From the NCBI RefSeq assembly GCF_023100945.1, contig NZ_CP064689.1:6368001-6432000 (forward strand): 64,000 nucleotides of DNA, read 5' to 3'. This document shows positions 9,881-18,702 of this stretch, one piece after another (the first letter of the stretch is position 1; each line of letters starts with the position of its first letter). This DNA is from Bradyrhizobium sp. 200 (GTDB lineage Bacteria > Pseudomonadota > Alphaproteobacteria > Rhizobiales > Xanthobacteraceae). Both the position numbers and the translations under genes were made by a program. The notes under the pieces were generated by a model. That model was not told where the DNA came from. It was given only the letters and a program-made list of their open reading frames with translations, and ran no database searches.

Positions 9881-9895
9881 GAACAAATCAAGAAC
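9881..9895 (-). promoter_or_regulatory. LexA/SOS box (GAAC-N7-GAAC)
   Basis: The + strand reads GAAC-AAATCAA-GAAC, and the minus strand GTTC-TTGATTT-GTTC, the exact direct-repeat operator known for LexA in Rhizobiales and Rhodobacterales. It is part of a longer direct repeat (TCAAGAACA at 9877-9885 and 9888-9896). It overlaps the likely -35 of the radical SAM gene, as expected for repression. Confidence 0.75.
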
Positions 9896-10046
9896 ATCAT
9901 CGACAACAATTCGCACGAAGCGCAGACGTCAGAAAGCGAGCAGCAACCACCTGCCGCAAAAAACTGCACGCAAACGGCTGCTTTGATTGTGACAAGGTGA
10001 TAACAGTGCAGCGTTTTCCACCGCTTGAGCCACCGAAGCCTCATTC

Positions 10047-10619
10047 ATGTTGAGCGTGATCATTCCGACCGAAGGGGTAGAGCAGCCCGCCGTCGCAACA
10101 CTGGCGGCGCTGGTGCCGGGAGCCGCCGCCGGCGTCATCCGTGAGGTGCTGCTGGTCGACAGGGCCGACAACGGCGTGATCGAACGGGTGGCCGATGTCG
10201 CCGGCTGCCGCTTTCTCAGGTTTGAAGGAACGCGCGCTGCGGCGCTGGCTGCCGGTGCGCGGACGGCGCGCTCGCCATGGCTGATGTTCCTGCACGCCGG
10301 CGCGGTGCTCGACAACGGCTGGATCGAAGAGACCACGCAGTTCATCCAGAACGTATCCAGCAGCGACCGGCCGCGCGCCGGCGTCTTTCGCTATGCCCGT
10401 TCGCCCTATGCCGACACGCGGCTGCGCGACGGCTTCAAATTCGTCGCCCGCATGATTACCGGGCCGTCGGCGGAACAGGGCCTCCTGATCGCGCGCGATC
10501 ATTATGAGCGGCTCGGCGGCTACGGTGCGGATTCCCGCCGTTCCGAGTCGCGGCTGTTGCGCCAGCTTGGCCGCTCGGCGCGCACCCAGTTGCGCAGCCG
10601 GATCATGGTCGTCGCCTAA
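10047..10619 (+). CDS. Short glycosyltransferase family 2-like protein
   Basis: This 190-residue protein opens with LSVIIPTEG, the usual first strand of a GT-A fold, followed by EVLLVDRAD near residue 36 and SPWLMFLHAGAVLDNGWIEE at about 76-95, where the nucleotide-sugar-binding acidic motif is expected. The canonical DxD is replaced by HAG, so catalysis is uncertain. It is short for the family and has no membrane segment. The substrate is unknown. It stands alone between the radical SAM gene and the MarR-GNAT gene. Confidence 0.75.
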   Translation: MLSVIIPTEGVEQPAVATLAALVPGAAAGVIREVLLVDRADNGVIERVADVAGCRFLRFEGTRAAALAAGARTARSPWLMFLHAGAVLDNGWIEETTQFIQNVSSSDRPRAGVFRYARSPYADTRLRDGFKFVARMITGPSAEQGLLIARDHYERLGGYGADSRRSESRLLRQLGRSARTQLRSRIMVVA

Positions 10620-10723
10620 AGCGGTACACCGCAGGGCCCAGACTCAAAATATCGAAAACAACCCCATGCAAAGTAGAACGGGCCCTGGCGCGCCTCGCTG
10701 GATTCCTGCCATCAAATATATAC

Positions 10724-10736
10724 TTGCCAACGGCAA
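10724..10736. promoter_or_regulatory. Operator copy 1 for the MarR-GNAT gene
   Basis: A perfect inverted repeat TTGCC-AAC-GGCAA. With the second copy at 10745-10757 its centre lies exactly 21 bp away, two helical turns, so both would face the same side of the DNA. The arrangement suggests autoregulation by the MarR domain of the gene that follows. Confidence 0.6.
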
Positions 10737-10744
10737 CTATCTAT

Positions 10745-10757
10745 TTGACAATGGCAA
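10745..10757. promoter_or_regulatory. Operator copy 2 for the MarR-GNAT gene
   Basis: The sequence TTGAC-AAT-GGCAA is a near match to copy 1 with one arm mismatch. It ends 17 bp before the chosen start codon at 10775 and covers the ATG at 10751, which argues against that ATG as the start. Confidence 0.55.
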
Positions 10758-10774
10758 GCATCGAGGCAATGCCA

Positions 10775-11704
10775 ATGTCCCAACTGGATTCCGAACAAGA
10801 AATCGCAGCGGTTCGCGCCTTCAACCGTTTCTACACCCGCAAGCTCGGGGTGCTGGACCAGCAGCTCCTGAAGAGCCCCTTCTCGCTGAGCGAGGCCCGG
10901 GTCATGTACGAACTCTCCCACCGCGAAAATCTCTCGGCAAAGGAGATTGGAGCCGAACTGGGTCTCGACGCCGGCTATCTCAGCCGGATCGTGCAGAATT
11001 TCGATGAAGGGGGATTGATCACCCGCGAACCGCTGCCGTCGGATCGCCGGCAATACCGGCTCGCATTGACCGCCAAGGGGCGTCAGACATTCGCAAAACT
11101 CGACCGCAGCATGCATGACGAAGTTGCAGCGATGCTGGCGAAGTTGCCGCACGACGGCAAAGCGCGCTTGATCGGGGCGATGGCCGCGATCGAACGGCTG
11201 CTCGGTGAATCCGGCGGCCAGCCTTCGCCCGCGGTACTGCGCGAGCCGCGTCCCGGCGACATGGGCTGGGTGGTGCAGAGCCACGGCGAGTTTTACGCCC
11301 GCGCATACGGTTTCGATTCCTCGTTCGAGGGCCTCGTCGCGGAGATCGCGGCAAAGTTCCTCGCCTCATTCGATGCGTCTCGCGAGCGTTGCTGGATCGC
11401 CGATATCGAGGGGACGCAGGTCGGCTCGATATTCCTGGTGCGGCACACCGATGACGTCGCCAAGCTTCGGCTGTTGCTGGTCGAGCCGGCCGGGCGTGGC
11501 CAGGGGCTTGGCCATCGGCTGGTCGGCGAATGCGTCGCGTTCGCGAAGGCCTGCGGCTATCGCAAAATCACGCTGTGGACCCAGAGCATTCTCGTTGCCG
11601 CCCGCAAAATCTATCAGGAAGCCGGTTTCAAGCTGGTCGCCACCGAGCCGCACCGCAGTTTCGGCCGGGACCTGATCGGCGAAACCTGGGAACTCGAACT
11701 GTGA
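10775..11704 (+). CDS. MarR regulator fused to a GNAT acetyltransferase
   Basis: The protein joins an N-terminal MarR winged helix (about residues 10-145, with the recognition region LSAKEIGAELGLDAGYLSRI and the wing LPSDRRQYRLALTAKG) to a C-terminal GNAT domain (about 150-309) with the acetyl-CoA loop GRGQGLGHRL. I chose ATG 10775, giving 309 residues, because GAGG lies 8 bp upstream; ATGs at 10751 and 10769 are alternatives and the first falls inside an operator. Such fusions are known, but ligand and acetylation target are not evident. It overlaps the next small gene by 4 bp. Confidence 0.88.
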   Translation: MSQLDSEQEIAAVRAFNRFYTRKLGVLDQQLLKSPFSLSEARVMYELSHRENLSAKEIGAELGLDAGYLSRIVQNFDEGGLITREPLPSDRRQYRLALTAKGRQTFAKLDRSMHDEVAAMLAKLPHDGKARLIGAMAAIERLLGESGGQPSPAVLREPRPGDMGWVVQSHGEFYARAYGFDSSFEGLVAEIAAKFLASFDASRERCWIADIEGTQVGSIFLVRHTDDVAKLRLLLVEPAGRGQGLGHRLVGECVAFAKACGYRKITLWTQSILVAARKIYQEAGFKLVATEPHRSFGRDLIGETWELEL

Positions 11705-11874
11705 AGCCGGGGCGTCGCGATACCTCGCGCCGCGTGACGCCTGAACTCATCGACTTCCATATCAAGCGCGCGCATCAGTTGCGCGTCGAAGCCTGGCGCA
11801 ACATGTGGCGCGGACTATGGAGCTTGCTGGTCAGGCTGAAGCGCCTTGTCAGGCTGACGCCCCTTGGGCTTTAG
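11701..11874 (+). CDS. Small basic hypothetical protein
   Basis: A 57-residue open frame begins at a GTG that overlaps the stop of the MarR-GNAT gene (GTGA), a typical translational-coupling layout. The product is rich in arginine and tryptophan, with VTPELIDFHIKRAHQLRVEA followed by an amphipathic helix (WRNMWRGLWSLLVRLKRL). I do not recognise a named family. Its end overlaps the convergent moaB by 26 bp. The coupling and composition favour a real gene, but a chance frame cannot be excluded. Confidence 0.55.
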   Translation: MKPGRRDTSRRVTPELIDFHIKRAHQLRVEAWRNMWRGLWSLLVRLKRLVRLTPLGL

Positions 11875-12412
11875 GCCGCCGCAGATGCTCGTCGAGCCGC
11901 GGCATGATCTCGACGAAATTGCAGGGACGCGTGCGGTAATCGAGCTGAGCGGCGAGGATGCCGTCCCATGCATCGCGGCATGCGCCCGGCGATCCCGGCA
12001 GGCAGAAAATAAAGGTCGCCCCCGCAACGCCGGCAGTGGCACGGCTCTGCACCGTCGAGGTGCCGATCTTGGCGTGGCTCAGCATGTGGAAGGCGATGGA
12101 AAAGCCATCCATCCGCTTTTCGAACAGCGGCTCGATTGCTTCCGGCGTCACGTCGCGGCCGGTGAAACCGGTGCCGCCGGTGGTGATGATCGCATCGACG
12201 CCCGCGTCGGCGATCCATCGCTTGATGATGATGCGAATGGCATCGACATCGTCGACGATGATCTCGCGCGCGGCGAGATGATGACCGGCCGCCGTCAGCC
12301 GCTCCGCCAGCGTGGCGCCGGATTTGTCGTCGGCCAGCGAGCGGGTGTCTGAGACCGTCAGCACCGCGATGTTCAGCGGCACGAATTGTTTTGATTCATC
12401 GATGGAGGACAT
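11849..12412 (-). CDS. moaB: Molybdenum cofactor biosynthesis protein B
   Basis: MoaB/MogA-type proteins bind molybdopterin and act in adenylylation during molybdenum cofactor assembly. The 187-residue protein shows the family motifs TVSDTRS near residue 20, TTGGTGFTGRDVTPEAI near 80-96, and LPGSPGACRDAWDGI near 137-151. It stands alone, convergent with the MarR-GNAT pair. The repeat at 12425 lies just upstream of its start. Confidence 0.93.
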   Translation of the reverse strand: MSSIDESKQFVPLNIAVLTVSDTRSLADDKSGATLAERLTAAGHHLAAREIIVDDVDAIRIIIKRWIADAGVDAIITTGGTGFTGRDVTPEAIEPLFEKRMDGFSIAFHMLSHAKIGTSTVQSRATAGVAGATFIFCLPGSPGACRDAWDGILAAQLDYRTRPCNFVEIMPRLDEHLRRPKAQGASA

Positions 12413-12424
12413 GACTTTTTCTTC

Positions 12425-12511
12425 TCGTCATGCCCGGGCTTGTCCCGGGCATCCACGTCTTCGATTTGAAAGTATAGACGTGGATGGCCGGGACAAGCCC
12501 GGCCATGACGA
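12425..12511. repeat. Intergenic palindromic repeat, type A
   Basis: Two 36-base arms (12425-12460 and 12476-12511) are inverted copies differing at two positions, with a 15-base centre. The arms begin TCGTCATG and end in ACGTCT. The element fills the gap between moaB and the zinc peptidase gene. Repeats of this form are common between genes in Bradyrhizobium and its relatives. Confidence 0.85.
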
Positions 12512-12547
12512 ATACTTTTCCAGCTTAAGCTACAACGCGCCTTCAAA

Positions 12548-13486
12548 CTATAAAGCACCCTGGGCAAACGTGTTGCAGGCCTGCACCGTGCCCTGCTGGT
12601 AGCCGGTCATGAACCATTGCTTGCGCTGTGCCGCGGAGCCGTGGGTGAAGCTGTCCGGCACCACCCTGCCCGTCGCCTGCCGCTGCAGCGTGTCGTCGCC
12701 GATCGCGCTTGCCGTCTTCAATGCCGCGTCGATGTCACCGGCCTCGAGGAAGCCCGGACGTTTCTTCTCCTCGCGGTTGACCCAGACGCCCGACAGACAA
12801 TCCGCCTGCAGTTCGACCTTGACCTGCAGCGCGTTGGCTTCCGCCTTGCTGCCGGCTTGCTGCTGCAGCCGCTGCACGCGCGGCAGAATGCCGAGCAGGT
12901 TCTGGATGTGATGTCCCGCTTCATGGGCGATGATATAGGCCGTCGTGAATTTGCAGGCATTGCCCGAACAGCCGCGGAAGCGCGTCTCGACTTCACGGAA
13001 GAAACTGGTGTCGAGGAATATCTGCTTGTCCGGCGGGCAATAGAACGGCCCCATCGCCGACTGCGCCATGCCGCAGCGGCCGCCATTGGTGGCGTTGCGA
13101 AACAGCACGATGCGCGGTCCGGTGTAATTCTGTCCGCTGGACTGGAAGATCTCGCTCCAGCGGTCGTCGATCTCGCCGAGAATGCCTGCTATCATGCTGC
13201 CGACTTCGTCCTTCGGCGCACCGGTCTTGGCCGGCCCCGACCTGCGATCGGTCTGGTAGGTCGGCGCCTGGTTGCCACCGGTGAGGATTTCGGCGCCGCC
13301 GATCAGGATGCGCGGATCGATTCCGAAAGCATAGCCGACCAGGCCGAGCACGATGATGGTGCCGATGCCGAGTCCGCCGCCGCCCATCGGCAGGCCAAAA
13401 CCGCCGCCACCGCCACCCATTCCGCCGCCGCCATCGTCGCGACGGTCGTCAATTTCGTCGCTGCGGCGGAAATCATCGTAACGCAT
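12548..13486 (-). CDS. Neutral zinc metallopeptidase, YpfJ family
   Basis: This is a membrane-anchored putative zinc peptidase of 312 residues. The N-terminus is charged and then very glycine-rich (about residues 18-40), followed by one hydrophobic segment (GTIIVLGLVGYAFGI, about 41-56). The metal-binding motif HEAGHHIQ lies near residue 188, and the tail has the family-typical FTHGSAAQRKQWFMTGYQQG. The YpfJ family is common in Gram-negative bacteria but its physiological substrate is unknown. It is divergent from ccrM with a 256 bp gap. Confidence 0.92.
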   Translation of the reverse strand: MRYDDFRRSDEIDDRRDDGGGGMGGGGGGFGLPMGGGGLGIGTIIVLGLVGYAFGIDPRILIGGAEILTGGNQAPTYQTDRRSGPAKTGAPKDEVGSMIAGILGEIDDRWSEIFQSSGQNYTGPRIVLFRNATNGGRCGMAQSAMGPFYCPPDKQIFLDTSFFREVETRFRGCSGNACKFTTAYIIAHEAGHHIQNLLGILPRVQRLQQQAGSKAEANALQVKVELQADCLSGVWVNREEKKRPGFLEAGDIDAALKTASAIGDDTLQRQATGRVVPDSFTHGSAAQRKQWFMTGYQQGTVQACNTFAQGAL

Positions 13487-13723
13487 GGCGCTGTTTCCTC
13501 ATCCCCGGCTGTTTGCTCGAATACCCAACGCGACAATCACGTAAAATTTCCATTCCGTTAATCAATAACCCGCCCGGCAAAAATTGCCTAGTGCGTCCCC
13601 AACCCCGCAATCTCTCTCGGCAATCTCTTCTCAGCAACTTTACCGATTAAGTCGATTTTTACTTTGCCCGGTCAATGTATCGCCAGTCGGTTGTTTAGTC
13701 CCGCGTCGCCGACAGCGTCGCCT

Positions 13724-14876
<1,153 letters not shown>

Positions 14877-14907
14877 GCCGCGCCCAGCGCATCACCGGAC
14901 ATCTGCA

Positions 14908-14930
14908 GGCGCGTCGCGGCAGGACGCGCC
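14908..14930 (+). terminator. Hairpin after ccrM
   Basis: GGCGCGTC and GACGCGCC form a perfect 8 bp stem around a 7-base loop, 31 bp after the ccrM stop. There is no T run, so it may be a stabilising hairpin and not an intrinsic terminator. Nothing else is visible in the gap up to 15120. Confidence 0.3.
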
Positions 14931-15120
14931 AAAGCACTACAGCGTGCAGACGACCGCGCCGGACGGCTATGCCGCCAAATGCGGCCCTGCCTACCCCCTG
15001 CGCAACCATCCCGATCAACCGGCATGGCAGCCGTGTCAGGCGCGCGGGTGGTGATGCGCCTTTTCGCCCCTATTTGAGGGGATACCTGCTATATTCATTA
15101 TCCCAAATGAGATTACTGCC

Positions 15121-15447
15121 ATGCGCACGCGAGGCTCCGAGTCGTTCATCGTGCTGCCACTGCTGCCGATCTTCCTGATCGGCTTGTTTCCAATACTGCT
15201 GTTGAGCTTGCTGGGCCCCGCCGGACTGATCATCCTCGGCATTCTCGTTGCCAGCGCGGGCTTGACCGATATTCTCGATGCAAACGGCACCTTCAGTGAG
15301 CAGATCATCGTCCACGGCTATGCACGAGGATCGGAGCGCACGGGGCAAAGAACGGCGCTGCGTTCGGAAATGCGCTTCGCATCCGTCATGATCGCTGCCG
15401 GTGCCGGCCTTGCGGTCGCTGGCATAGGCGGTCTGGCGCTGTCGTAA
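15121..15447 (+). CDS. Small membrane protein of unknown function
   Basis: A 108-residue frame with three hydrophobic stretches at about residues 9-30, 32-50 and 88-107, so it is likely an inner-membrane protein. I recognise no family. The A/T-richer upstream region has a possible promoter and a gapped inverted repeat (ATTTG at 15072 with GGATA at 15080, against TATCCCAAAT at 15099). There is no clear ribosome binding site. The frame seems real from its hydrophobic pattern but stays tentative. Confidence 0.5.
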   Translation: MRTRGSESFIVLPLLPIFLIGLFPILLLSLLGPAGLIILGILVASAGLTDILDANGTFSEQIIVHGYARGSERTGQRTALRSEMRFASVMIAAGAGLAVAGIGGLALS

Positions 15448-15604
15448 GGCGAGCTTCGCTCGTCTCGAAACACTGATCCCAGCCCGGTCACAAACTAGTC
15501 GCTTGCGCATCCCGCAAAAATTTGAGCATGGACGTGACACAAGGCGGCAATGCCGCCGCGTGCCGCAATAAGTCGTCCTCAAGAAGCAATGGGGGAAATT
15601 CCAG

Positions 15605-16291
15605 ATGCTCAAATTCTACTTCAACGGATCGCCCAACCCGACCAAGGTCGCCCTCTTCCTCGAGGAAGCCGGCATCGCCTACGAGCCCGTCGCCGTCGAC
15701 ACCCGCAAGGGCGACCAGTTCAAGCCGGAATACCTCGCCATCAATCCGAACGCCAAGGTGCCCGCGATCGACGATGACGGCGTCAAGGTGTTCGACAGCA
15801 ACGCCATCCTGCTTTATCTGGCTGAGAAGACCGGCAAGTTTCTGCCTGCGAACACGCCGGCCAACCGCGGCGAATTGCTGTCATGGCTGATGTTCGCCGC
15901 CACCGGCGTCGGCCCGTATTCCGGCCAGGCCGTCCACTTCAAGCATTTTGCGCCGGAAAAAATCGACTACGCCCATAACCGCTACCAGTTCGAGGCGCAG
16001 CGGCATTTCGGCATTCTCAACGACCACCTCGCCAGCCGCCGCTATATGGTCGGCGATACCTATACCATCGTCGACATGGATGTCTGGGGCTGGGCCCGCA
16101 TGCTCCCCTTCGTTCTTGGCGAGGACGCGGTCGCGAAATATCCCAACGTCAAGCGGCTGGTCGACGAGATTTCGGCCCGGCCTGCGGCGGCAAAGGCGAT
16201 CGCGCTGAAAGATAACTTCAAGTTCAAGGCCGAGATGGACGACGAAGCGCGCAGCAACATGTTCAAGCATATGGCGGTGAAGGCCGCCTGA
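15605..16291 (+). CDS. Glutathione S-transferase family protein
   Basis: A cytosolic GST-fold protein of 228 residues. The thioredoxin-like N-terminal domain has FYFNGSPNPTKVALFLEEAG, the glutathione-binding NPNAKVPAI loop near residue 50 and the DSNAILLYLAEKTGKF segment near 65-80. The all-helical C-terminal domain contains YTIVDMDVWGWARM, the usual second-domain motif. The catalytic residue and substrate cannot be fixed. A GGGGGA ribosome site lies about 8 bp before the ATG, and a strong terminator follows. Confidence 0.92.
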   Translation: MLKFYFNGSPNPTKVALFLEEAGIAYEPVAVDTRKGDQFKPEYLAINPNAKVPAIDDDGVKVFDSNAILLYLAEKTGKFLPANTPANRGELLSWLMFAATGVGPYSGQAVHFKHFAPEKIDYAHNRYQFEAQRHFGILNDHLASRRYMVGDTYTIVDMDVWGWARMLPFVLGEDAVAKYPNVKRLVDEISARPAAAKAIALKDNFKFKAEMDDEARSNMFKHMAVKAA

Positions 16292-16310
16292 GCGCAACAC
16301 CATCGGAAAG

Positions 16311-16339
16311 CGGCGCCCTCGCGGGCGCCGTTTTTGTTT
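16311..16339 (+). terminator. Intrinsic terminator after the GST gene
   Basis: CGGCGCCC (16311-16318) and GGGCGCCG (16323-16330) form a perfect 8 bp stem with a TCGC loop, followed by TTTTTGTTT. It ends the GST transcript and lies just before the convergent SnoaL-like gene. Confidence 0.85.
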
Positions 16340-16348
16340 CGGGGTGTG

Positions 16349-16783
16349 TCAGCCCGCGACAGCGAGCCTTTGCTCTACGGGGAACGGACCGAGCACACGC
16401 TCCACCAGCGCGGAATCGCAGTATTCCTTGATCTCCTTGATCTTGCCGTTCTCGATCCGCCAGACCATGCAGTATTGATTGTCGTAGCGCTCCCCGGACT
16501 TGGTGACATTGTCCCCGCGGGCTTCGACGACGACGTAGTCGCCCTCCGCGATAAAATTGAACGCCAGCGTGCGCGGCCGCGCGGCTGCGAGGCGCGACCG
16601 CAAATGACCCATCAGGCCGTTCTGGATCGCATCGCGGCCCCTGAATTCGTGCGACCACGAATATTGGCCGGTCACGATCCAGGTCGCATCCTCGGCGAGG
16701 TTGTCGACGAACGTGGTCCCGCTCCGGTTGGCGGAATCCGTATAGACCTGCTGCACAAGTTTCTTGTTCGCTGCTGCGCTCAT
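16349..16783 (-). CDS. SnoaL/NTF2-like protein 1
   Basis: This 144-residue protein has the cone-shaped NTF2/SnoaL-like fold signature: an N-terminal helix, WIVTGQYSWSHEFRGRDAIQ at about residues 35-54, and YCMVWRIENGKIKEIKEYCD near 103-122. The fold hosts many ketosteroid-isomerase-like, hydrolase or binding functions, so no reaction can be named. It is divergent from a LysR regulator with a 90 bp gap that holds a strong palindrome, so it is a likely target of that regulator. Confidence 0.82.
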   Translation of the reverse strand: MSAAANKKLVQQVYTDSANRSGTTFVDNLAEDATWIVTGQYSWSHEFRGRDAIQNGLMGHLRSRLAAARPRTLAFNFIAEGDYVVVEARGDNVTKSGERYDNQYCMVWRIENGKIKEIKEYCDSALVERVLGPFPVEQRLAVAG

Positions 16784-16849
16784 GGCGGCTTCTCCTTTTG
16801 CTCTGTGCTGCAGACCATCGCGCGCGCCACGTCATTCTTCCAATCGATA

Positions 16850-16870
16850 GTGAATATGATATATATTCAC
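16850..16870. promoter_or_regulatory. Palindromic operator between the SnoaL-like and lysR genes
   Basis: Perfect 8 bp arms GTGAATAT and ATATTCAC around a 5 bp centre. It lies 3 bp before the LysR start codon and inside the divergent gap, fitting a site for autoregulation and for control of the SnoaL-like gene. Confidence 0.6.
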
Positions 16871-16873
16871 CTT

Positions 16874-17794
16874 ATGAATTTGAATTCGCTTGACCTCAAT
16901 CTGCTGGTGGCGCTGGACGCGCTGCTCGGCGAAGCCAATGTCAGCCGCGCCGCGATGCGCATCGGGCTGTCGCAGCCGGCGACGAGCCACGCGCTGCAGC
17001 GGCTGCGCGACCTGATCGGCGACCCGCTGCTGGTGCGGACCGGTGCGCGGATGGAGCTGACGCTGCGGGCGCAGGCGCTGCGCGCGCCCCTGGCGCAGAC
17101 GCTCGATCAGGTGCGCTCCCTGTTCATTCCCGACGATTTCGATGCAGCGAGGAGCGAGCGCCAGTTTCGCCTGATGATGCCGGATCTGGCGGTCGAACTT
17201 CTGATGCCGCCGCTGATGGAGAAGATCACGAAGGTAGCGCCGAACGTCCGGATCGACGTGGTGCCGTGGCGGGGCCCCGCCATCTTCACCGCCGAATTCG
17301 CCCGTACCATCGATCTGGTGATCTCGATCGGCAACGCCTTCACCGGATTTCACCGGCAACGGCTCTACACCGACAGCGATGCGCTCGCAGTGCGGCGTGG
17401 CCACCCGATCGGCGCGCGGCTGAAGCGGATCGAAACCTTTCTCGACGCGCGCCACGTCGCGGTCGTGATCCGCGGCCAGAGCGAGGACCTGATCGACATG
17501 TGGTTGCGCCCCAAGGGCATCGAGCGGCGGATCGCGCTGGTCGTGCCGGGCTATATCGAGGCGCTGCATGTGGCCGCGCGCACCGATCTTGTCGCCTTCG
17601 TGCCGCGCCGCCTGATTGGCGCGCTGTCGAAGCAATTGTCGCTTGCAACCGTTGCGCCGCCGCTTGATCCCGGAATCGACGAACAATTCATGTTCTATCC
17701 CACCCGCGCCCAGATGGATCCCGGCTCGATCTGGCTGCGCAACATCATGCTCGGCATCGGCCGCGAGATGGAGCGCGCCAAAAAGGCGGCGTAG
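16874..17794 (+). CDS. LysR family transcriptional regulator
   Basis: A 306-residue regulator of typical length. The N-terminal winged helix (residues 5-65) has LDLNLLVALDALLGEANVSR and the recognition helix LSQPATSHALQRLRDLIGDP, followed by the substrate-binding domain. The sequence is closest in style to the NodD/SyrM-like branch (MNLNSLDLNLL start, LLVRTGARMELT). I chose the ATG at 16874 over upstream in-frame starts because it begins the domain and clears the operator. The inducer is unknown. Confidence 0.9.
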   Translation: MNLNSLDLNLLVALDALLGEANVSRAAMRIGLSQPATSHALQRLRDLIGDPLLVRTGARMELTLRAQALRAPLAQTLDQVRSLFIPDDFDAARSERQFRLMMPDLAVELLMPPLMEKITKVAPNVRIDVVPWRGPAIFTAEFARTIDLVISIGNAFTGFHRQRLYTDSDALAVRRGHPIGARLKRIETFLDARHVAVVIRGQSEDLIDMWLRPKGIERRIALVVPGYIEALHVAARTDLVAFVPRRLIGALSKQLSLATVAPPLDPGIDEQFMFYPTRAQMDPGSIWLRNIMLGIGREMERAKKAA

Positions 17795-17812
17795 CCTGCG
17801 GCAACCCACTGC

Positions 17813-17946
17813 CGTCGTCCCTGCGAAAGCAGGGACCCATAACCACAGGATTACGTAGTTATGCTTGGCTGGTGCTACAGCTTTTCTCAACAACCCACAT
17901 CGGTGGTTGTGGGTCCCGGCTCGCGCTTCGCTTGGCCGGGACGACG
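17813..17946. repeat. Intergenic palindromic repeat, type B
   Basis: The outer arms begin CGTCGTCCCTGCGAAAGCAG at 17813 and end in GGCCGGGACGACG at 17945. Inner arms carry GGGACCCATAACCAC and GTGGTTGTGGGTCCC. The element fills the gap between the convergent lysR and GST genes. It looks like a mobile or REP-type intergenic repeat with no coding capacity. Confidence 0.8.
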
Positions 17947-17955
17947 TGGATAGTG

Positions 17956-18573
17956 TTAACCCTTCTCTTCGGCCAGCACCTTCTGCACCGCTGGCCGCTC
18001 CGACATCCGCTTGCGGTGGGCGGTCACCTTCGGCAGCGTCGCAAGATCGACGCCGTCGCCCTCCAGCCAACCGGAGATCGTATACAGATAGGGATCGCAG
18101 ACCGTGTACTGCTCGCCCATTACCCACGGTCCCTTCAGCATGTCGCGCTCGATCAGCGCGAACGCCGCGGCCATGGTTTCCGGCACCTTGCGCTTCATGT
18201 CGGCGAACGAGGATTCCTCGACCGCCCAGCGATAGCCGCGCCCCTTGTGCGCATGATTGACGTGCACCGTCGCGCAGAGATAGCTGTTGAAGGACTGCGC
18301 CTGCGCGAACGCAAACGGGCCGTCGGGCACCAGCTTCGCCTGCGGAAAGCTCTGCGCAATGTAGGCGAGGATCGCCGGCGTTTCGGTCAGGGTGCCGTGG
18401 TCCGTCACCAGCGCCGGCACCCGCCCCTTCGGATTGATCGCAAGATATTGCGGGGTGGTCTGCTGGCCGCTCTTGAAGTCGAGCCGCTCTGTCGCATAGG
18501 GGGCGCCGGCCTCCTCCAAAGCGATATGCGAAGCCAGCGCGCAGGTGCCGGGGGCGTAATAGAGCTTAAACAT
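17956..18573 (-). CDS. Glutathione S-transferase family protein 2
   Basis: A 205-residue GST-fold protein opening with KLYYAPGTCALASHIALEEA, a beta-class GST signature in which a cysteine lies near the glutathione. NPKGRVPALV near residue 48 and LTETPAILAYIAQSFP complete the first domain; WVMGEQYTVCDPYLYTI is in the second. I chose the ATG at 18573 over the GTG at 18585, because GAGG lies 6 bp before it. The substrate is unknown. Confidence 0.92.
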   Translation of the reverse strand: MFKLYYAPGTCALASHIALEEAGAPYATERLDFKSGQQTTPQYLAINPKGRVPALVTDHGTLTETPAILAYIAQSFPQAKLVPDGPFAFAQAQSFNSYLCATVHVNHAHKGRGYRWAVEESSFADMKRKVPETMAAAFALIERDMLKGPWVMGEQYTVCDPYLYTISGWLEGDGVDLATLPKVTAHRKRMSERPAVQKVLAEEKG

Positions 18574-18702
18574 GGTGATCCTCACGGGAGAGCCCGGAGG
18601 TTAACCGCGCCTCTCGCCGCCGTCCATCCCCGGAGCGTTGAAGCGCCCCTGCGCTACACGCAAGCCAGGGCGTGCCGGCCGGCTCGCCCGCAGCCAGCGC
18701 AT

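Noticed and set aside
15543..15557. Hairpin GGCGGC-AAT-GCCGCC before the GST gene as a regulator
   Set aside because: Short GC palindromes are frequent at this base composition and nothing supports function.
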